A DNA stretch of 14,438 nt, taken from assembly GCA_023424585.1 (NCBI GenBank), contig JAFADT010000949.1:1-14438 (forward strand). Reading direction: 5' to 3'. This stretch comes from Pseudomonadota bacterium (lineage in GTDB: Bacteria > Myxococcota > Myxococcia > Myxococcales > Myxococcaceae). Each line of letters starts with the position of its first letter. Position 1 is the first letter of the stretch. This document shows positions 1-6,192 of the stretch, piece by piece. A model generated the notes under the pieces. The model searched no databases, had not been told where the DNA came from, and worked only from the letters and a program-made list of their open reading frames with translations. A program made the position numbers and the translations under genes.

Positions 1-279
1 GGAGAGGACCACGCGCGCCGCCAGGGCGTTGCCCGCGTGCACCACCTGGACGGAGTCCGGGCCCACGAGCGACACGGCGGTGAGCACCTGGCCGTCCGCG
101 CCCACGATGATGCCGGGGCCCGCGTGCTGGGGGCCGCGCACGCGCACCGACGAGCGGGCGTGCAGCTCCAGCACGCGCTGGAGGTCCGCGCGCGACGGAC
201 GGGGCTCCGCGCCGGCCGGGGGGGGCCAGGCCAGGAGGAGGCAGAGGAGGGTGGGGATGAGGACGGGCGGGCGGAACAT
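1..279 (-). CDS. Secreted trypsin/HtrA-like protein, N-terminal 93 residues only (partial at left edge)
   Basis: Reading starts at ATG 279 and stays open to the window edge, so only the N-terminus is present. Residues 1-24 form a signal peptide (MFRPP, then the hydrophobic stretch VLIPTLLCLLLAW, then PAGA before EPRPS), so the protein is exported. Residues 55-93 resemble the first strands of S1C (HtrA/DegP) proteases: GPGIIVGADGQVLTAVSLVG followed by a VQV strand. In the family the matching stretch reads GSG...G.v.TNNHVV, with His as a catalytic triad residue; here the His position is Ser70 and the first GSG is GPG. The visible part therefore suggests a trypsin-fold protein without a working triad. 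It lies 19 nt after polX on the same strand, with no clear ribosome binding site. The fold call rests on about 40 residues and is moderate. Confidence 0.6.
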   Translation of the reverse strand, partial: MFRPPVLIPTLLCLLLAWPPPAGAEPRPSRADLQRVLELHARSSVRVRGPQHAGPGIIVGADGQVLTAVSLVGPDSVQVVHAGNALAARVVLS

Positions 280-298
280 CTTCGCGCCCGCGAGCCTA

Positions 299-2059
299 TC
301 AGCGCTCCCGCAGGGCGGCGAGGAAGCTCTCCGCGGGCCGGGTGTTGAGGATGTCCTTCCTTCGCGCCCAGCCGCGGCGCGCCGTGGCCACCGCGAAGGC
401 CAGGTTCTTCAGGTCCTCCTGCCGGTGCGCGTCGCAGCTCACCACCAGCTTCACCCCGCGCCCCACGGCCTGCCGCACGTACTCGGCCTTGATGTCCAGG
501 CGCGCCGGCTTGCCGTTGATCTCCACCGCCACCCCGCGCTCCCGGGCGCGCTCCAGCACCTCCTCCATGCGGAGGGCGTAGGGCTCGCGGCTCTGGATGA
601 GGCGCCCGGTGGGGTGTCCCAGGATGTGGAGGTGCGGGTTGTCCAGCGCGGCCAGCACCCGGCGCGTCATCTGGTCCTCGTCCATGGAGTGGCGCACGTG
701 GATGGAGGCGATGACGACCTCCAACTGCTCCAGCACGCTGTCCGCGTAGTCCAGCGCCCCCGACTCCAGGATGTCCACCTCGATGCCCTTGAGCAGCCGC
801 ATGCCGGGCACCGCCGCGTTCACGCGGTCGATCTCCTCCCACTGCCGCTTGAGGTCGTCCACCTTGAGGCCGCCCGCGTGGATGGCCGCCTCGCTGTGCT
901 CGGTGACGGTGAGGTACTTGAGCCCCAGCGCCTGCGCCGCGCGCGCCATCTCCTCCAGCGTGTTGCGGCCGTCGGACCAGGTGCTGTGCGCGTGCACCGC
1001 GCCCTGCACGTCCTCCAACGTCACCAGGTCCTCGGGCAGCTTCCCGGCCCGCGCGGCCTCCACCTCGCCGGAGTCCTCGCGAAGCTCCGGCGGCACCTCC
1101 TGCATGCCCAGGAGCCGGTACAGCGTCGCCTCGTCGGGGACGGGGACCTTGGTGCCGTCCTCGCGGTGCACGCCCCACTCGGAGATCTTGAGGCCCTGCT
1201 CATGGCCCAGGTTGCGCAGCCGGAGGTGGTGCGCCTTGGAGCCGGTGAAGTGGTGCAGCGCGGTGGCGAAGTCCTCATCCGGCAGCACGCGCAGGTCCAC
1301 CTGGAGGTCGCCCTGCACCATGCGCACGGAGCACTTGCTGTCGCCCTTGCCGAGCACCGTGGCCACGCCGGGCGCGCTCGCGAGCGCGTCCAGCACGGGC
1401 CCGGCCTCCTTCGCGGACGCGATGAGGTCCACATCGGACACGGTCTCCGCGCGCCGGCGCACGCTGCCGCCCAGGCTCGCGCGCACCACGCCCGGGGCCT
1501 GGCGGATCCGCTCCAGCAGCCCCTCCGCGATGGGGAGCGCGTCGCCCAGCAGCTTCCGCTCACCCCGAGCGCGCCGGTACACCGCGATGCCGTCCAGGAG
1601 CTTCGCCTCGCTCCTGGCGCCAAAGCCCTTGAGCTCCCGCACGCGGCCGTCGCGGCAGGCGCGCTCCAGGTCCTCGACGCTGCCCACCTGTAGCTCGCTC
1701 CACAGGACCGCCACCTTCTTCGGGCCCACGTCCGGCAGCTTCATCAGCTCCAGCAGGCCGGCGGGGAACCGGGCCTTCAGCTCCTCGAAGGCCGTCATGC
1801 GGCCGGTCGTCACCAACTCGGTGAGCTTGTCGGCGAGCCCCGGGCCGATGCCCTGGAGCTCCTGCAGGCGGCCCTCGGCGACGACGGCGCCCAGGTCCTG
1901 CGGCAGGTTCGCGATGCGGTCCGCGGCGATGTCGTAGGCGCGGACGCGGAAGCCGCTCTGCCCCTGGAGCTGGAGCAGCAGGGACATGTCCCGGAGGACC
2001 TGGGCGACGGCGGCCTTGTCGGTGAGCACGGCGGCGGAGGGTGTCACGTCGGGAGTCAC
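299..2059 (-). CDS. polX: DNA polymerase X / 3'-5' exonuclease (PolX)
   Basis: Family X DNA polymerase fused to a PHP phosphoesterase, the usual bacterial PolX design, acting in gap-filling DNA repair. The chosen GTG start gives 586 residues, close to the roughly 570 normal for the family. Residues 15-165 hold the 8-kDa/fingers region with two helix-hairpin-helix motifs (LQGIGPGLADKL near 68-79, KLPDVGPKK near 107-115). The nucleotidyltransferase motif is GGSVRRRAETVSDVDLIASA (197-216), with metal-binding Asp209 and Asp211; the third acidic residue is Asp255 in VDLRV. The PHP domain starts near 350, with His356 and His358 (VHAHSTWSDG), His388 (TEHSEA), Glu427, His454, His482 (LGHPTG), Asp543 and His545 (SCDAHR), so both active sites look intact. 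The start is uncertain: GTG 2047 and GTG 2029 are alternatives and none has a clear Shine-Dalgarno sequence. The gene is divergent from the Rieske gene, with about 66 nt between them. Confidence 0.95.
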   Translation of the reverse strand: MTPDVTPSAAVLTDKAAVAQVLRDMSLLLQLQGQSGFRVRAYDIAADRIANLPQDLGAVVAEGRLQELQGIGPGLADKLTELVTTGRMTAFEELKARFPAGLLELMKLPDVGPKKVAVLWSELQVGSVEDLERACRDGRVRELKGFGARSEAKLLDGIAVYRRARGERKLLGDALPIAEGLLERIRQAPGVVRASLGGSVRRRAETVSDVDLIASAKEAGPVLDALASAPGVATVLGKGDSKCSVRMVQGDLQVDLRVLPDEDFATALHHFTGSKAHHLRLRNLGHEQGLKISEWGVHREDGTKVPVPDEATLYRLLGMQEVPPELREDSGEVEAARAGKLPEDLVTLEDVQGAVHAHSTWSDGRNTLEEMARAAQALGLKYLTVTEHSEAAIHAGGLKVDDLKRQWEEIDRVNAAVPGMRLLKGIEVDILESGALDYADSVLEQLEVVIASIHVRHSMDEDQMTRRVLAALDNPHLHILGHPTGRLIQSREPYALRMEEVLERARERGVAVEINGKPARLDIKAEYVRQAVGRGVKLVVSCDAHRQEDLKNLAFAVATARRGWARRKDILNTRPAESFLAALRER

Positions 2060-2125
2060 GGTCGGGAAATTAATGCCGGGGGAACAGGGGTGCAGGCCCC
2101 CATGGGTTGTGGGAAAAGGAACGCA
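2060..2125. promoter_or_regulatory. Divergent intergenic region between polX and the Rieske gene
   Basis: This 66-nt gap must hold at least the 5' signals for two divergent genes. It contains the only AT-rich patch nearby, AAATTAAT at 2067-2074, whose ATTAAT core (2069-2074) is palindromic and could act as a -10-like melting site in either direction. A small inverted repeat, GGGG-tgcagg-CCCC (2087-2100), sits just before the Rieske ribosome binding site. No convincing -35/-10 pair is visible. If the patch is the polX -10 element, the polX start is probably GTG 2047 or 2029 rather than 2059. Confidence 0.3.
2116..2120 (+). promoter_or_regulatory. Ribosome binding site that fixes the Rieske gene start
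   Basis: AAGGA at 2116-2120 lies 5 nt before ATG 2126. It supports that ATG over the in-frame ATG at 2090, which has no comparable site and would add 12 residues not expected in a Rieske protein. Confidence 0.6.
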
Positions 2126-2440
2126 ATGACGAAGATCAAGCTGGGACCCGCGGACTTCGCCGAGAGGGAGATGCGGGGCTACGAAATCGGCAAGCGCAAC
2201 GTCTGCATCGCGAAGATCCACGGCCGCTACAAGGGCCTCGACGACTGGTGCAACCACGCCGGGTGCCTGCTGTCGGGCGGACGGCTCGAGGACAACATGG
2301 TCGTGTGCCCCTGCCACGAGGTCGGCTTCGACATGGACACGGGCCAGAACGCGACCTCGCCCGGCGTCTGTGATGACCAGCCGACGGTGCAGCTCACGGT
2401 CGAGGACGGCACGCTCGTCGTAGACCTGCCCGACGTCTGA
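2126..2440 (+). CDS. Small soluble Rieske-type [2Fe-2S] protein
   Basis: A 104-residue electron-transfer protein with one Rieske domain and neither signal peptide nor membrane anchor, so probably cytoplasmic. The cluster ligands are Cys42 and His44 (WCNHAGCLLSGG) and Cys61 and His64 (VVCPCHEVGFD), giving C-x-H-x16-C-x2-H, the standard Rieske spacing. Cys47 and Cys63 sit where the disulfide of cytochrome bc1/b6f-type Rieske proteins forms (CTHxGC...CPCH). Most small dioxygenase-type Rieske ferredoxins lack this pair, so the protein may have a higher-potential cluster. No oxygenase or reductase partner gene is adjacent. It is first in a plus-strand run with the MoaB-like gene 43 nt downstream. 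The family call is firm; the redox partner is unknown. Confidence 0.9.
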   Translation: MTKIKLGPADFAEREMRGYEIGKRNVCIAKIHGRYKGLDDWCNHAGCLLSGGRLEDNMVVCPCHEVGFDMDTGQNATSPGVCDDQPTVQLTVEDGTLVVDLPDV

Positions 2441-2483
2441 GCCTCCTCGCGTCGCCCACCTTCTTCCTTCAGGAGCGTCCACC

Positions 2484-3176
2484 ATGGGACACGACGGACA
2501 CGATCACGACCATGACCCCGGTCACGGCCATCACCACCATCACCACGGCCACGCGCATGACCATGGGCACGGCCACTCGCACGACCACGACCACGACCAT
2601 GGGCACTCGCATGACCACGACCCTGGGCACGGGCATTCGCACGACCACGCGCACGGGCACTCGCACGAGGGCTCGGCGGTGGCGGCGGAGCACAAGGCGC
2701 GCGCGCCGGTGCACGTGAGCGCGTTCGTGGTCACGTGCTCGGACAGCCGGGACGAGGCGCATGACCGCGGCGGGAAGGACCTGCGTGAAGGCCTGTCCGC
2801 CGCGGGGCACACCGTCGCCGGGTACGCGGTGGTGAGGGATGAGCCGGAGGCCATCCGGGGCGCGCTCGCGCAGGCGCAGGAGGCGGGGGCCCGCGCGGTG
2901 CTCTTCACGGGCGGCACGGGCATTGGCCGGCGCGACCGCACGGTGGAGACGCTGCGCGCGCTCTTCGAGAAGGAGCTGCCCGGCTTCGGCGAGCTGTTCC
3001 GGATGCTGTCGTACCAGCGCATCGGCAGCGCCGCGATGATGTCGCGCGCCACGGCGGGCACGTACCAGGGGATGATCCTCTTCGCGCTGCCGGGCTCGCC
3101 GCAGGCGGTGAAGCTGGCGCTGGACGCGCTCATCCTCCCGGAGCTGGGCCATGCGGTGCGCGAGCTCACGCGCTAG
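2484..3176 (+). CDS. moaB: MoaB/MogA-family molybdenum cofactor protein with His-rich N-terminal extension
   Basis: The start ATG is preceded at 8 nt by AGGAG (2471-2475); the product is 230 residues. Residues 75-230 form a MoaB/MogA-type domain, which in the family adenylylates molybdopterin before metal insertion (in many species MoaB is a paralogue of uncertain role). The diagnostic motif TGGTGIGRRDRTVE is at 142-155, with SRATAG at 187-192 and the LPGSP loop at 202-206. Residues 1-61 are an extension of alternating His with Asp, Gly and Ser and contain 30 histidines, including a run of six at 16-21. Such His-rich tails occur on metal chaperones such as HypB, SlyD and ZIP transporters, so a metal storage or delivery role is plausible but is an inference. 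The typical family length is about 160-190 residues, matching the part after the extension. It lies between the Rieske and DUF2400 genes with short gaps. Confidence 0.88.
   Translation: MGHDGHDHDHDPGHGHHHHHHGHAHDHGHGHSHDHDHDHGHSHDHDPGHGHSHDHAHGHSHEGSAVAAEHKARAPVHVSAFVVTCSDSRDEAHDRGGKDLREGLSAAGHTVAGYAVVRDEPEAIRGALAQAQEAGARAVLFTGGTGIGRRDRTVETLRALFEKELPGFGELFRMLSYQRIGSAAMMSRATAGTYQGMILFALPGSPQAVKLALDALILPELGHAVRELTR
2490..2666 (+). repeat. Degenerate tandem repeat coding for the His/Asp/Gly-rich segment
   Basis: Low-complexity sequence built from CAC/CAT-GAC-CAC and GGGCAC units encodes the histidine-rich N-terminus of the MoaB-like protein. A longer unit translating as GHSHDH recurs four times (codons near residues 30-35, 40-45, 50-55 and, as GHSHEG, 58-63). 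His codons mix CAC and CAT, which suggests selection on the amino acids rather than very recent slippage. The segment is prone to copy-number change. Confidence 0.7.
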
Positions 3177-3218
3177 GACTGGAAGGGCGCGGCCCTCCGC
3201 CGCGTTCCCACCGACGCC

Positions 3219-4163
3219 TTGAAAGCCCGTGAGACGAAGAAGCGCCGGGTCGCGCACACCGGCCTGAGCCCCCAGGCGGCCGACCGCCTGCGCCCCCGCC
3301 TGGACGCCTTCCTGGCGGCAACGGATCAAACGGCGCGCATCGGGTTCGACCCGGTGGAGTTCCCCCACCGCTACACGGACCCCCGCGACGTGGAGGTCAG
3401 CGCGCTGCTCGCGGCGGCGCTGGCCTACGGGCGCGCGGACCTCTTCCGCCCGAAGGTCGACGCGCTCCTCCAGCAGATGGGCCGGTCTCCGGCGGCCTTC
3501 GTGCGCGCGCTGGATGTGGCGGGGGCGAAGGCGCTGCTCACGGGCTTCGTGTACCGCTTCAACGTGGGCACCGACCTGGCCGTGCTGCTCCTGGGCATGG
3601 GCCGGGCGCTGCGCGAACACGGCAGCCTGGAGGCGCTGTTCGTCCGGGGCTGGAGGGCGAGCGGCACGCTCCATGCGGCGCTCGCGGCCTTCACCGCCGC
3701 GCTGCGCGACGTGCCCATGGACGCGCTCCGCGAGGCGATGGGGCCGGAGCGGGGGCTGCACCACCTGCTGCCCTCGCCCCTGGGGCCGGGTGCGGCGAAG
3801 CGCCTCAACCTGTACCTGCGCTGGATGGTGCGCGGGCCGGACGCGGTGGACTTCGGCATCTGGAAGCAGGTGCCGCCGTCAGTGCTGCTGGTGCCGCTGG
3901 ACACGCACATTGGCCGCATGGCGCTCCACCTGGGGCTCACGAAGCGCACGGACCTCACCTGGCGCACCGCGGAGGAGGTGACGGCGTCACTGCGGGCGCT
4001 CGATCCCGAGGACCCCGTCCGTTACGACTTTGCTTTGTGCCACTACGGAATGAGCGGCGCCTGCCCGGCGAAGACGCTGCCCGCCCACTGCGCGCGCTGT
4101 TCACTCCTACCTTCCTGCAAGGTAGGGCCCCGCGTCGTCGCGCGCGGCGCACTGCAATTCTGA
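3219..4163 (+). CDS. TIGR02757/DUF2400 family protein with HhH-glycosylase-like motifs and a C-terminal Fe-S-type Cys motif
   Basis: A 314-residue protein recognised as TIGR02757/DUF2400 from the N-terminal DPxxFPHRY...D.E...LLAAALAYGR region (44-72) and the KRLNLYLRWMVR block (194-205). Its biochemical role is not established as far as I know. The C-terminal half looks like endonuclease III-type DNA glycosylases: PLDTHIGRMALHLGL (226-240) matches the family's VDTHxxRvxxRLGL, whose Asp (here Asp228) is catalytic. Cys282, Cys291, Cys294 and Cys300 (C-x8-C-x2-C-x5-C) resemble the EndoIII 4Fe-4S loop (C-x6-C-x2-C-x5-C). Lys194 is a candidate for the second catalytic residue, though its distance to Asp228 (34 residues) is longer than in EndoIII. 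The TTG start is used because no ATG or GTG occurs upstream of the conserved region and the frame is closed 45 nt before. It follows the MoaB-like gene by 42 nt. Confidence 0.85.
   Translation: MKARETKKRRVAHTGLSPQAADRLRPRLDAFLAATDQTARIGFDPVEFPHRYTDPRDVEVSALLAAALAYGRADLFRPKVDALLQQMGRSPAAFVRALDVAGAKALLTGFVYRFNVGTDLAVLLLGMGRALREHGSLEALFVRGWRASGTLHAALAAFTAALRDVPMDALREAMGPERGLHHLLPSPLGPGAAKRLNLYLRWMVRGPDAVDFGIWKQVPPSVLLVPLDTHIGRMALHLGLTKRTDLTWRTAEEVTASLRALDPEDPVRYDFALCHYGMSGACPAKTLPAHCARCSLLPSCKVGPRVVARGALQF
4106..4126. repeat. Perfect 8-bp inverted repeat inside the 3' end of the DUF2400 gene
   Basis: CCTACCTT (4106-4113) and AAGGTAGG (4119-4126) are exact reverse complements separated by CCTGC. 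It overlaps the codons for the last Fe-S cysteines and brings in CTA, CCT and GTA codons, unusual in this G/C-ending gene. It ends 37 nt before the stop codon. It could be an mRNA hairpin or an operator upstream of the hybrid kinase gene; the sequence does not decide. Confidence 0.45.
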
Positions 4164-4212
4164 GTCCCACCGGACCCGGAAATGAGCTACGGGCAGTCCG
4201 CGCGGCCCCGCG

Positions 4213-4242
4213 TTGACGGGTTGGCGCGGTCAAGGCTGCAAT
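4213..4242 (+). promoter_or_regulatory. Candidate sigma-70-type promoter for the hybrid kinase operon
   Basis: In the 130-nt gap before the kinase gene, TTGACG (4213-4218) is followed after 18 nt by TGCAAT (4237-4242), which match 5/6 and 4/6 of the -35 and -10 consensus. Transcription would start near 4249, leaving a leader of about 45 nt before GTG 4294. The match is decent for such GC-rich DNA but unproven. Confidence 0.4.
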
Positions 4243-4280
4243 GCGGACGAGCGGCGCGGGTCGTCATGCCCGCGGGGCGC

Positions 4281-4286
4281 GAGGAG
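4281..4286 (+). promoter_or_regulatory. Ribosome binding site that decides the hybrid kinase start
   Basis: GAGGAG lies 7 nt before GTG 4294 and 16 nt before ATG 4303. The GTG is therefore preferred; the two starts differ by only three residues. The in-frame TTG at 4213 has no such site and would overlap the candidate promoter. Confidence 0.55.
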
Positions 4287-4293
4287 CGACGCG

Positions 4294-6192
4294 GTGCATG
4301 CAATGCTGGTGGCGGTCCCAGCCCCGGTGGCCCAGGACGTGGAGCGCGACCTGTGCGCCACGTCCGAAGGGCGTGCGTGCCGCGTCATCCGCGTGGAGTC
4401 CCCGCCGGAGCCGCTGCCGGAAGGGCTCATCGTCCTGTGGGACCACGGCGGTCCGCTGGAGGCCGTGAAGGCGCGCTGCCAGTGGGCGCACGCGCGGCGC
4501 CTGCCCACCCGGACCTGGCTGGTGGTGTTGACGACGCGCGAGGGCGTGGAGGCGGAGGCCCTGGTGGACGCGGGCGCGGACGAGTGCGTGGCGCCGCCCG
4601 GAACGCGCTGGGGCGCGAGGCTCGTGGCGCTCCGGCGCCGTGCCGCGGACGGGGACGCGCAGGCGCTCCGGCGGGCCCGCGACATGTTCCAGGGCGCGCT
4701 GGACGCGGTGCCGGAGCCGCTGTTCATCAAGGACCGCGAGCACCGGCTGGTGGCGGTCAACCACGCCTACTGCCGCCTGTTGGATCAGCCCGCCGAAGCG
4801 CTGCGGGGCAAGCCCACCTCGTCGCACGTGCCGTCCCACGAGGCGGAGGCCTCGTGGCGCCAGGACGAGCGCGCCTTCACCACCGGGCAGACGGTGGAGG
4901 ACGAGGGCACCTTCACCGACGCGAAGGGGCGCTCGCGCGAGGTGCTCACGCAGCGGGCCGCGTACATGCTGCCCGACGGCGAGCGCTTCCTCGTGGGGCT
5001 CGTGCGCGACGTCACCGAGCGCACCCGGCTGGAGGCGCAGCGGCGGCTGGCGGAGCGGATGACGTCCGTGGGCACGCTGGCCGCGGGCGTCGCGCATGAG
5101 ATCAACAACCCGCTCTCCTATGTGACGTCCAACCTGGCCTACCTCTGGGAGCGGGTGGCGCAGCCGGTGGTGCCGGCCGAGCAGCTGGAGGAGCTGCGGC
5201 AGGTGGTGGCGGAAGCGCTGGAGGGGGCGGGCCGGGTGCGCTCCATCGTGCGCGACCTGCGGACGTTCTCGCGCACGGAGGAGGAGCAGCACGGGCCGGT
5301 GGACGTGCTGCGCGCGGTGGAGGGCGCGGTCAAGCGGATGCGCGACGAGCTCCAGCACCGCGCGCGCCTGACGTGCGACCTGGAGCCGGTGGCCGCGGTG
5401 CACGGCAACGAGGGCCGGCTGGCGCAGGTCGTCACGCACCTGCTGCTGAACGGGCTCCAGGCCTTCGGCGAGCGGCCCGCGGAGGAGAACCTGCTCACGC
5501 TGCGCGTGCGTCCGGGCCGCGAGGGCCACGTGCTGATTGAAGTGGAGGACAACGGGCACGGCATGTCCGCGGAGGTGCGCCAGCGCATCTTCGACCCGTT
5601 CTTCACCACGCGCTCGCCCAAGGACGGCACGGGGCTGGGCCTGTCCATCTGCCTCACGCTCGTGCACGCGATGGGCGGCCACATCGAGGTCGCCAGCGAG
5701 CAGGGGCAGGGCAGCCTCTTCCGCGTGGAGCTGCCGGTGCTCGCGCTGCCGCCCGAAGCGGCGCGGCCCGCGCAGCCCGTCGCGGCCGTGACGGAGGAGC
5801 CCGCCCAGACGACGATGCGCGCGACGCGGAGCCTGCGCAGGCTGCTGCTCATCGACGACGAGCCGGCGGTGGGCAGCGCGGTGAGCCGGCTCTTGCGCAA
5901 CCTCTACGAGGTGCACGTCATCCAGGACGCGCGCGAGGCGCTGAAGCGGCTGTCGCACGGCGAGAAGTACGACGCCATCCTCTGCGACCTGATGATGCCG
6001 GGCATGAGCGGCATGGACTTCCTGGTGGAGCTGGAGCGGCTGGCGCCGGAGCTGGCGCCGCGCACCGGCCTGATGACGGGCGGGGTGAACCCGCAGGCCC
6101 GTGAGTTCGTGGGCCGCCGCGCGCGCGAGCTGCTGGAGAAGCCCTTCGAGCGCGACCAGCTGTGCACCTTCGTCGAGACCCTGATGCAATGA
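4294..6192 (+). CDS. Cytoplasmic hybrid histidine kinase (pseudo-receiver - PAS - HisKA - HATPase - receiver)
   Basis: A 632-residue sensor kinase without membrane segments. Residues 1-116 resemble a receiver domain in its later strands (WLVVLTTREG...ALVDAGADECV...LRRR), but the usual Lys-Pro near position 101 is Pro-Pro and the aspartate region is not canonical, so it is probably a non-phosphorylated pseudo-receiver. A PAS domain spans about 132-246, ending in VRDVTERTRLE. The dimerisation domain has the phospho-acceptor His268 (AAGVAHEINNPLSY). The ATPase domain has Asn386 (HLLLNGLQAF), the G1 box VEDNGHGM (417-424), FDPFFTTR (433-440) and the G2 box GTGLGLSI (445-452). The C-terminal receiver has Asp521/Asp522, phospho-acceptor Asp565 (ILCDLMMPGMSG), Thr595 and Lys616. 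The stop overlaps the next gene's start in ATGA. The downstream phosphorelay partner is not in the window. Confidence 0.93.
   Translation: MHAMLVAVPAPVAQDVERDLCATSEGRACRVIRVESPPEPLPEGLIVLWDHGGPLEAVKARCQWAHARRLPTRTWLVVLTTREGVEAEALVDAGADECVAPPGTRWGARLVALRRRAADGDAQALRRARDMFQGALDAVPEPLFIKDREHRLVAVNHAYCRLLDQPAEALRGKPTSSHVPSHEAEASWRQDERAFTTGQTVEDEGTFTDAKGRSREVLTQRAAYMLPDGERFLVGLVRDVTERTRLEAQRRLAERMTSVGTLAAGVAHEINNPLSYVTSNLAYLWERVAQPVVPAEQLEELRQVVAEALEGAGRVRSIVRDLRTFSRTEEEQHGPVDVLRAVEGAVKRMRDELQHRARLTCDLEPVAAVHGNEGRLAQVVTHLLLNGLQAFGERPAEENLLTLRVRPGREGHVLIEVEDNGHGMSAEVRQRIFDPFFTTRSPKDGTGLGLSICLTLVHAMGGHIEVASEQGQGSLFRVELPVLALPPEAARPAQPVAAVTEEPAQTTMRATRSLRRLLLIDDEPAVGSAVSRLLRNLYEVHVIQDAREALKRLSHGEKYDAILCDLMMPGMSGMDFLVELERLAPELAPRTGLMTGGVNPQAREFVGRRARELLEKPFERDQLCTFVETLMQ

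Noticed and set aside
29..1693. Long plus-strand open frame (554 codons)
   Set aside because: It is antisense to polX, has a His/Arg/Leu-rich low-complexity translation and no domain. Long antisense frames are expected in DNA this GC-rich.
2060..2485. 142-residue N-terminal extension of PolX in the same open frame
   Set aside because: It would run antisense through the whole Rieske gene, whose reading frame is strongly supported, and PolX proteins have no such extension.
2490..2666. Tandem repeats as a possible CRISPR-like or non-coding repeat array
   Set aside because: The repeats keep one reading frame, have no spacers, and encode a continuous His-rich segment fused to MoaB.
4213..4293. 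TTG 4213 as the start of the hybrid kinase
   Set aside because: No ribosome binding site; the TTG is part of a likely -35 element, and GAGGAG 7 nt before GTG 4294 gives a better start.
4264..6189. Minus-strand open frame of 641 codons opposite the hybrid kinase
   Set aside because: The translation is His/Arg/Leu/Ala-rich without motifs, while the plus-strand frame has all kinase motifs.
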